DNA of 11,964 nucleotides, taken from assembly GCA_019633425.1 (NCBI GenBank), contig WSUB01000414.1:1-11964 (forward strand), written 5' to 3'. Shown in pieces: positions 1 to 5,946 of the stretch. Made by a program: the position numbers and the translations under genes. Origin of the DNA: Tulasnella sp. 424. Lineage: Eukaryota; Basidiomycota; Agaricomycetes; Cantharellales; Tulasnellaceae. How positions within the stretch are numbered: position 1 is the first letter of the stretch; each line of letters opens with the position of its first letter. Under the pieces are notes generated by a model. That model worked only from the letters and a program-made list of their open reading frames with translations. It was not told the origin of the DNA and searched no databases.

Positions 1-1
1 A

Positions 2-247
2 CGGTCGAACCCGGCCGCGAAGGAGGTGGTGCGACCACAACCTGAGGCTGCACCGATGGACGTCAACGTCGACGCTGCATTCAAGTTCACGTTCACGCTA
101 CCGGTGGAACTTCCTCCTCCTTCCCTCCCGGCTCCAGTCAGGACAACGCCCGTTCCCATGCCGAGAAGGATCCAGGCCAGTATCAACGCGCGTCCTTCCG
201 CGACATCCATCCAGAGGGCTCGAAGGCGAGCGGCTTTCCGTCCTTGA
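2..247 (+). CDS. C-terminal end of modular-exon family protein, copy 1 (partial)
   Basis: This is the last part of a gene that begins before the window, open from position 2 to a TGA at 245-247. Its first third matches the C-terminal part of copy 2 (about 2345-2450): both read RSNP..KEVVR, then a short acidic stretch, then a V-D-V/A-x-F-x-FTFTLP motif. After FTFTLP the two diverge. Copy 1 continues through a proline-rich stretch and ends in a basic tail with many arginines (QRARRRAAFRP), whereas copy 2 has an unrelated ending, so one of them is probably frameshifted. I do not recognise the family. The basic tail could suit nuclear location, but that is inference. Shared sequence continues into the 3' flank. 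Confidence 0.6.
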   Translation, partial: RSNPAAKEVVRPQPEAAPMDVNVDAAFKFTFTLPVELPPPSLPAPVRTTPVPMPRRIQASINARPSATSIQRARRRAAFRP

Positions 248-757
248 ACGGCGTGGGCGGCCTTTCGGTTTGCTCGACTTCAACCTTAGTCTAAGAAGTC
301 GAACTCTCCCTATTACTCAAAATTTCTCGATTTTACTCATGGTCCGGTTTCTTTTTATTACTTAATATGGCTTAGGTTTTTATTTCTGGTCTAAGAGCTT
401 TGGGGGTTTGTCCCGAGCTTTGCGTCGTCTTTTCTTTCCTATATAATTTTCTCCGTTTCTCGTATCTCGTCGCGGTACTGTATGAAGAAGTTCTAATTAC
501 CAATATTTACCGTAGCGTCAGTTGAGTGACAGGAATGTGGATTCGACTATCGCGCCCCCAGTCCGGATCCAAGCTATGGGCGCAGTAAATGTAAATATGC
601 ATAAGAACCTTCTAAGCCACATGAATCGCAAGTACTATTCTACTCCGGTCGGTGGACTAGTAGGCCAGAGAGCTGGGCGCAGATCGAGACGAACCACCTA
701 GCTGCCGGACCAGGTCCCGATTTGGTCAGTATCTCCGAGTGCGACCGTGTCCAGCCG
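248..757. other. 3' flank of copy 1 and intergenic stretch
   Basis: No gene seen. The first 230 bases are T-rich and look like a 3' untranslated region. A 20-base block at 395-414 recurs exactly at 2597-2616, at the same place after copy 2, and both are followed by T-rich sequence with similar 'ttttctcc/ttttctgc' runs. A TATA-like 'tatataa' near 440 lies in this T-rich tail and is not assigned to a promoter. From about 480 to 757 I see no structure; this stretch should contain the promoter of copy 2. Confidence 0.5.
395..414 (+). repeat. Shared 3' flank block, copy 1
   Basis: Twenty bases beginning GAGCTTTGGGGG are identical to 2597-2616. Each lies 3' of a member of the same gene family, so this is retained homology from gene duplication, perhaps part of a 3'-end processing region. 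Confidence 0.6.
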
Positions 758-1054
758 ATGTCGTCTCCTCTTCAAGTTCCGTTCCACGCCCTCGGTCCCC
801 AGACTGCTATGCACAATTTTACCAAGGTGTAAAGTTATGCTGCAAATCTATCCCTGTCGACCAGAAGACCGAGAAGGAAGATTCGTCAGCTCTGCAGCCA
901 AGTGAACTGAATGGTACAGGCGTCGTGCCGTCTGCTCAAGTAAGCGGGCCGATGCCTGATGTAGGTTTACTTGGAACAGCCAAGTGAGTTTTTTTAAACC
1001 TTTCCGTGTATGGTAAGACCAACAACTAAGCGTTTGGATTTTTGAAATTCGTAG

Positions 1055-1225
1055 GCTGGATTCTTCTTGCTCTGTGCCTCTCGCAACCATAGAGCGTGTG
1101 CGGGCGATTCTTTGCACGGATATTCCTTCTTCGACCTCTCAACCAAGTAAACCCCACGATTCGGGTGCCGCGCTATCTGCTCAAGTAAGCGGGTCGGCAC
1201 CCAAGACGGGTTTCCTTGGAAAGAG
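1055..1225 (+). repeat. Phase-2 modular exon B (copy 2)
   Basis: This 171-base exon has a counterpart of identical length at 11390-11560. It starts with LDSSCSVPLATIERVRAIL and ends with the family exon-end motif ALSAQVSGSAPKTGFLGKR. Because both flanking introns are phase 2, the exon could be gained or lost without changing the reading frame. Confidence 0.6.
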
Positions 1226-1304
1226 GTACGTTTCTCGTTCCTTGTTCTCATGATACTCAAGAGCCCGTAGACTGAAGGACTTGCATTGTTTTCTAATTTC
1301 ATAG

Positions 1305-1658
1305 GCTCGAAGTCGAAGCTGTCGGGGCGTCTGCAAAGCACTCATGGAAGATCATTCAGGAAAATATCGACCGGATCGAGAACGTCAATCGCAGGGGCGA
1401 GTCTAGTGGTCGCAAAAGGGGAGCCACCGTTGCTCGTCTGGACACAATTTCCGAGGACGTATCGGATTCCACCGTTTCGTCCGATGCTCCTACGGTTGGA
1501 GTCGCGATCTCGTCTTCCTCGATCCCTCCTCGGGCCAACACCAACACCGGAGCGATTCGGCCACCGGCTGGTTCGGACGAGCCAAGTAATTCGGGGGCTG
1601 ATTCGTCTGCCCAAGTAAGCGGGACGGCCCCCAAGACAGGTTTCCTTGCAAAGTTGGG
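1305..1658 (+). repeat. Phase-2 modular exon C, first of two homologous exons
   Basis: Homologous to the start of the exon at 1736 (to about 1985) and to 11634-11964. Shared parts are the opening RLEVEA-like segment, a basic SSGRKR stretch, ATVAR, a serine/threonine/valine-rich acidic stretch and a SSSSIP run. It ends with the exon-end motif SSAQVSGTAPKTGFLAKL. It appears to be an internal exon duplication. Confidence 0.55.
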
Positions 1659-1735
1659 GTGCGTTTCATTGCTTTTCTCCTTCTTATTATGAGAATCTTC
1701 AGCTCGGGGACTTGCTTTTTTTCCAGATCCCGTAG

Positions 1736-1985
1736 GCTCGGAGTCAAAGCTGACGCGGCGTCAGCGAGAGAATCGTGGATGGTTCTTCAAGCTAATCTCG
1801 AGGACGGCAATAAACGGGGCAAGTCCAGTGGTCGTAGAAAACGAACCACCCTTGCTCGTCGAGAAGCTTCTTAGCTGGATTCAGTTGCGGAGGACGTCGA
1901 GCCTGATTCCACCATTTCCTCTAACACTGCTCCAATCGCCACCTCGTCTTCTTCGTCCATCCCTACCCCGGCCACCGGCGACACC
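1736..1985 (+). repeat. Exon D, 5' part homologous to exon C
   Basis: Aligns with 1305-1545 at nucleotide level, beginning GCTCGGAGTC against GCTCGAAGTC. Relative to exon C it has about 12 extra bases around 1861-1874, and these include the in-frame TAG. It lacks the SAQVSG exon-end motif because it continues directly into the unique C-terminal half. Confidence 0.5.
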
Positions 1986-2573
1986 GTGGCGGAGGCACCG
2001 ACTAATGCGGACGATCACCCTCTTCGGGAGGCTCGCGCGGCTGAAAACGCCGTGGAGAAGAATGAGAACAAGCCTGAGCCGAAAAGGGTTGTGACCTTTT
2101 CGGACGAGGTTCAAGTCCGGGACCTGCCCATGTCGAAGTGGGATTGGGAAGCCCGAAGGAAGTTCCATTCCGAGGCAAAGGAGCGCGAGATCGAAGACGA
2201 GTATCACGTGTGGGCCAAGGGGAAGCCCGCGATGAAGAGGAAGCGCGGTGAGGAGTCGTTTTACGGAGCGAGTAGTACAAGTCGAGATGGTGCTCGGCCG
2301 TTATCAGAAGATGAATGGAATAGGTTGGAGAAGTATCAAGGTGTGCGGTCGAATCCGAAGGAGGTGGTGCGATCACACCCGGAGACTGCAGCGATAGACG
2401 TCGGCGTCGACGTTGTATTCCAGTTCACGTTCACGCTACCACCGGAAACTCCTCTCATTGGAGCACGAGACCACCCATCCCATAACAACCCCATCGGCAA
2501 CACTCCGCCACTGGCCTTGAACCCCTGGACTGGACTTTATTATTACATGCTTTGTATTCCCCCTCGCATTTGA

Positions 2574-3165
2574 TGTAAGGCCCCGGCGGAATCTTGGAGC
2601 TTTGGGGGTTTGTCCCAAGCGCCCGCCGTGTTCTCTTTTTTATTTTATTTTCTGCATTTCTGCGTTTCTCGGATCGGCCTTGGTTTTCTTTATTCCTTGT
2701 ATTTATTGGAAATGCATCTCTAGAGTTTCTTCCTCCTCAAAGTAATCATTAGTATCCCAAATTTAAATGCGTCTGGGCTTCTCAAGTGTTTCCCTGTCGT
2801 GGACAATTGTTTGCGGGGACGTTCCTGGATTTGGATATTGACTGCTTCCTCTGAATCCTCTCTCCACCATCTTCGCCTCCTTTTTTCAATGACGTCGCCA
2901 ATTGCCGAACGAATTGTCTTGCATCGTCCTCCAGCAGTCTGTCATCTTGGTTCGTCTCCCCAGCTACTCAATACAACTACTCTTTCCAACTTCGATGTGA
3001 CGCCCGTAGATCGTGCCGGATAGGTTGGCCATCTCACATACCCCTCTGTCTCTTACGCTCTCCATCCCATGCGCGCCGTGTTTGGGCGTAGAGCATCCTG
3101 CGACCCACAACCTTCAACTACCCATCACTCGAATTTCTCCTTCACACGTCGTTTATCGCTCGTCC
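2574..3165. other. 3' flank of copy 2 and intergenic stretch
   Basis: Contains the shared 3' flank block (2597-2616) followed by T-rich sequence to about 2710, consistent with an untranslated region. From about 2850 to 3165 it is pyrimidine-rich with many CTC/TCC runs, as is common upstream of basidiomycete genes, and it probably served as promoter and leader of the relic that follows. No convincing coding frame seen. Confidence 0.45.
2597..2616 (+). repeat. Shared 3' flank block, copy 2
   Basis: Exact match to 395-414, at the equivalent position after the stop codon of copy 2. Confidence 0.6.
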
Positions 3166-4329
3166 ATGTCAGACCTTCAACCGCGCCTCATAGTGCTCCC
3201 TCATCCTATCCACTTCCACATTAATCCAACCGATTGCCATGCCCACAACAACATCAACATCATCATCAAGTGGTCGTTGAACCCGCTGGAGCGACGCGTT
3301 CCGTACCCGAAGAGCGTCAGCGCCGGCGGCGTTCGCACCACCGCGTCAAGCTCCGGGTCGTCAACAGCGAAGCCGACTTGCCAGCGACGTACCGCAGCCC
3401 GTCCCACCTGCTTGGGCATCGAACACCGTCTTGCCCACACGCGCTTCTAGATCTCAAGATGGATTTCGAGCAGGATTCCGAGAGCAGGCACCTTTTGCTG
3501 TCAGTCTTACTACGCCGGTGTACATGCGCAAGCCGGTGCAGAATGCGGAGGAAGAGGATGACGGGAGGAGGATGACCCCGAAGGAAAAGGCGTTGAACGT
3601 CCGGAGGGCTCAGAAGATGACCAAGGTGCGTAGTGGCGTTTTTCATTAGGGCGACGGAGACTGACAATAAGAATAAATCTGCAGACATTCGGTCAAGCAC
3701 CCCCACACGCTCTTTTCCAAATCACGATCAACAACGCTTCGTCCACCAAGATCAGCATCAACATCGACTTTGACTTGACCTCTACGACCTCTTCGCTTCG
3801 CCGACAATCCACCACCGACACCCTCAGCGTACCGCGTTCCCCAGCCGTGGTCCCTCCACAAAGACGAGGACAACGCATCCACTCCCACTGCAGAGACCGA
3901 CCGTAGCTCAACGAGGTTCGAAGCCGGTCGTCGCTTGGGTCGTTAGCAATGATGACGTGAAGATGGGGTTGGGCGGTAGTTCTTCTCGACCCAGTCGGGT
4001 GAAGCGCATTCCGTCCCCCATTCTCGTCGAGTTCCCAGCTGAGAAAGAAGTTGGAGCCCTTTCGCCTACGACGACGGCCGTCACTCCCATTACGCGAAAG
4101 CAAGGTCGGGCCCAGTCAGCCCGCTTAAACTCGCTCAGGTGTTCGAGCCTCCTGCGCCTGCGACGCGGCTCAGCAGCCCGTATAAGAAAGAAGAAGCGCC
4201 GTTGCAGGCTTCACGTCGAGCGACTCGAGCAGTCTGAGGGTTGGGGTGGACGCTTCGTGCCGATGGAGCGCGAAAGGTCCTGAGGAGGTTGAGGAGTTGA
4301 TGACCAAGTTGAGGACTATGAAGGCTTAA
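3166..4329 (+). pseudogene. Frameshifted relic of an intron-containing hypothetical gene
   Basis: Protein-like segments lie in order on the plus strand but in different frames. A possible start is ATG 3166. Around 3264-3390 one frame gives VVVEPAGATRSVPEERQ and then RVKLRVVNSEADLP. Another frame at 3500-3625 gives LTTPVYMRKPVQ, an acidic stretch and TPKEKALNVRRAQKMTK. A clean intron follows at 3626-3684 (GTGCGT donor, CTGAC branch site, CTGCAG acceptor), and the spliced frame continues TFGQAPPHALFQITIN to TAG 3904. Further pieces are GSSSRPSRVKRIPSPILVE (about 3970-4030, third frame), LAQVFEPPAPATRLSSPYKK (4127-4186) and a charged C-terminus ending EEVEELMTKLRTMKA with TAA at 4327-4329. Several indels are needed to join these, so I call it a pseudogene. 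The R-R-A-x-K-M...F-G-x-x-P-P pattern seems familiar from basidiomycete predicted proteins, but I cannot name the family. Confidence 0.5.
3626..3684 (+). other. Intact-looking intron within the relic
   Basis: 59-nt GT-AG intron with GTGCGT donor, GACTGACAAT branch region 24 nt before the acceptor, and TCTGCAG acceptor. It joins KMTK to TFGQAPP in frame. Its preservation while flanking coding parts are frameshifted suggests recent decay. Confidence 0.6.
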
Positions 4330-4849
4330 GGCGTTGCGTCCGTTAGTCCTCTGGGAACGGAGAGATGTCTTTACATGATCTTGGAAGTGGGACCGTATAC
4401 CCCCTTATTCGTGGCTCGGGTTTCCCCCCTTCCTCTTCATCCTTCTTCGTGTCGATATTTCTCTCCCCTGCTCTTACATTACAACGCATACGTATCTTTC
4501 CAAGTACTAGATACTTCACTATCTTGCATATTATGTATCTACTTACAAACTCTCGTTTTCGCCTCTTCTTACTACTTTGGTGTATACTTCACCCGAGCTT
4601 CAATGCCTCTATATCTAACTACTTTCCCCGTTGCTGCTTTCTTCGAATTTATTTTTACTCTAGAAGTTTCGTCCGAGACCTTAATCGTTTCGCGATACAT
4701 GTTATTTCTTCTTCGGTACTAAAATTTCGTCTACAGTCGTTCAAAGTTCGAATTCGGTTCGTAACCCGCTGATCTGGAGCGATATCCTCGGTGATGCCCG
4801 TTGACTGTCGGTCGGGAACTTCCGCATTTACCAACCAAAGCCTGTCAAT
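4330..4849. other. T/C-rich non-coding stretch
   Basis: Strongly pyrimidine-biased plus strand following the relic's stop. Two long overlapping open frames (about 4365-4772) encode only F/L/S/Y/R-rich, low-complexity sequence, which is what T/C-rich DNA gives by chance. It most resembles a 3' untranslated region and spacer. No gene is called here. Confidence 0.5.
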
Positions 4850-5040
4850 CTACTATCTCCTGGCTCCATCCATCTGGAAGGTATTATTTTGACCGAAACC
4901 AGCAGAACCCCAAATGTCCCACACCACTGACGATTTGGATCCTAGAATCAAACGCGAAGGGCACTCGCGAGGGGGACGGAATGCTCCGGAGACTTTGAAA
5001 CCCCGCGAGATCTTAGTCGTCTTTAATGTATTCATTTCAG
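4850..5040 (+). pseudogene. Small relic with W-x-HPSGRYYF motif
   Basis: One frame reads SWLHPSGRYYFDRNQQNP (about 4858-4911). About 10 bases later another frame (from ATG 4914) reads SHTTDDLDPRIKREG. Read together with a single frameshift near 4905-4920, this resembles the short region of basidiomycete proteins that have a tryptophan, then HPxGxxYF, then (V/T)T-D-x-x-L-x-D-P, which is a WW-like module in my recollection. No start, introns or downstream domains are visible. It could be a degraded gene fragment or a chance resemblance. Confidence 0.3.
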
Positions 5041-5348
5041 AAGGCCACTGAGACCGAGCGTCTCCCGCTGGCGATGCTTGGCCGCGCCTTGCGGAGTTAG
5101 TCGGTCTTTAGGCACGCTTGCCCGAGCACGCTGCTCCTTTTTTGCTCGCATCCGCATTGGGCTCGCTTGCCCCGGCGCGCTCGCCAGCAACTAACGCTGC
5201 ACATTTTCCGTAGCCCCTGCACCACCGCGGAACAGCACTTGACATGGATTGCTCAGCTTCTCCAAGCGGTCTATTTTTGACCTGGGAGAGTGAGCGCAGC
5301 CTGAGGGCTCTTTATCAGTCCGGTCGCAAATGTGCTGTGGTTTTCGTT

Positions 5349-5429
5349 AGCTCTCCCCTTTTCCCGCCAGGTATGCTCCCTCTGTTCTGCTGATTGCGCC
5401 TCTCAATGAGCTCTCCCCTTTTTCCGCCA
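5349..5429 (+). repeat. Pair of 21-base direct repeats, 60-base period
   Basis: AGCTCTCCCCTTTTCCCGCC at 5349-5368 recurs at 5409-5428 with one mismatch (C to T in the TTTTCCC run); a shared A follows each copy. They lie in a pyrimidine-rich zone upstream of the kinase gene and could be regulatory sites or leftovers of a local duplication. Confidence 0.5.
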
Positions 5430-5467
5430 CCCTCCCTCCCACCCTTAATTCTGCTTTTTGTTGCTTC

Positions 5468-5513
5468 TCTGTTTCCGTGTTTTCTTTTTTCTGTTTTTCT
5501 GTTTCCGTGTTTT
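5468..5513 (+). repeat. Pair of 16-base direct repeats, 30-base period
   Basis: TCTGTTTCCGTGTTTT occurs exactly at 5468-5483 and 5498-5513 inside a T-rich tract, indicating a small tandem duplication. Confidence 0.55.
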
Positions 5514-5946
5514 GTTTCTTTTCTTCCTGTTTCGGGTTTGTCTCTCGCGCGATGTAAAAAATGGCCCTAGGGCCGTAGTGCCGCCTATAGAATGTCGTGA
5601 GTGTTGTTGGCCGAGTTCTATTATTTTCTGCATCGCCGACTCTCCGCGAAAGGTCTCAGTGGGTTGATTTCATGTGCGACAGAACCTCACCTTCACCGCG
5701 CGGCCGAGGGGAGCCGACAAGCGCCCAGCTGCGAGACCATTGCAGCGTGTTCATCGACCTCACGAAGAAAGGCAGACTGAGATCCAGTGCCGGGTGGGAA
5801 AAGCTTCCTGCGTTCCTTTTATACCCCTTGCCGCGATTCATCGCCCAGTCCCCCATCACCTCTCTATCCGCTTCCCTCCTTCTCTGCAAAGCACACCCAA
5901 CTGCGGCTCTAGCAATCACGTACGCTCTTCTCCTTTATAGAATCCT

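Larger units (their letters stand above)
758..2573 (+). pseudogene. Modular-exon family protein, copy 2, with in-frame TAG
   Basis: Multi-exon gene of a family I do not recognise. Proposed exons: 758-826 (tentative first exon, implying an unusually short 38-nt intron), 865-983, 1055-1225, 1305-1658 and 1736-2573. The three clear introns (984-1054, 1226-1304, 1659-1735) have GTGAGT, GTACGT or GTGCGT donors and TAG acceptors, and all are phase 2. The first three main exons each end in a variant of SAQVSG-x-APKTGFL. Exons 1305-1658 and 1736 onward are homologous to each other. The last exon carries TAG at 1872-1874, after which the same frame stays open for about 230 codons. That part includes KRVVTFSDEVQVR, a W-rich charged segment (SKWDWEARRKFH), a KRKR basic cluster and FTFTLP. 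The TAG suggests a truncated allele or pseudogene; no phase-compatible intron removes it. The start codon is uncertain. Confidence 0.6.
5041..5946. promoter_or_regulatory. Intergenic region and upstream region of the kinase gene
   Basis: No gene seen over about 900 bases. Positions 5090-5195 are GC-rich with recurring CGCTTGCCC elements (around 5114 and 5163). Positions 5340-5545 are pyrimidine-rich and hold two pairs of direct repeats, listed separately. A perfect 12-base palindrome, GGCCCTAGGGCC, lies at 5563-5574. A TATA-like TTTTATAC at about 5817-5824 lies about 125 bases before the proposed ATG at 5947, and a C/T-rich stretch (about 5860-5890) lies between them, which suits a fungal core promoter. 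This role is inferred from position only. Confidence 0.4.

Noticed and set aside
1286..1618. Alternative-frame open reading of exon C, also open in copy 3 (11585-11893)
   Set aside because: The phase-2 frame links exons A-D and carries the repeated SAQVSG motif; the alternative frame does not join to neighbours.
3317..4103. Minus-strand open frames of 129-136 codons
   Set aside because: Antisense of the relic's arginine/serine-rich segments; the plus strand has the intron and ordered protein segments.
4365..4772. Two overlapping open frames of 115-135 codons
   Set aside because: T/C-rich DNA yields F/L/S/Y-rich low-complexity translations in two frames at once; no motif, no start context, position fits a 3' untranslated region.
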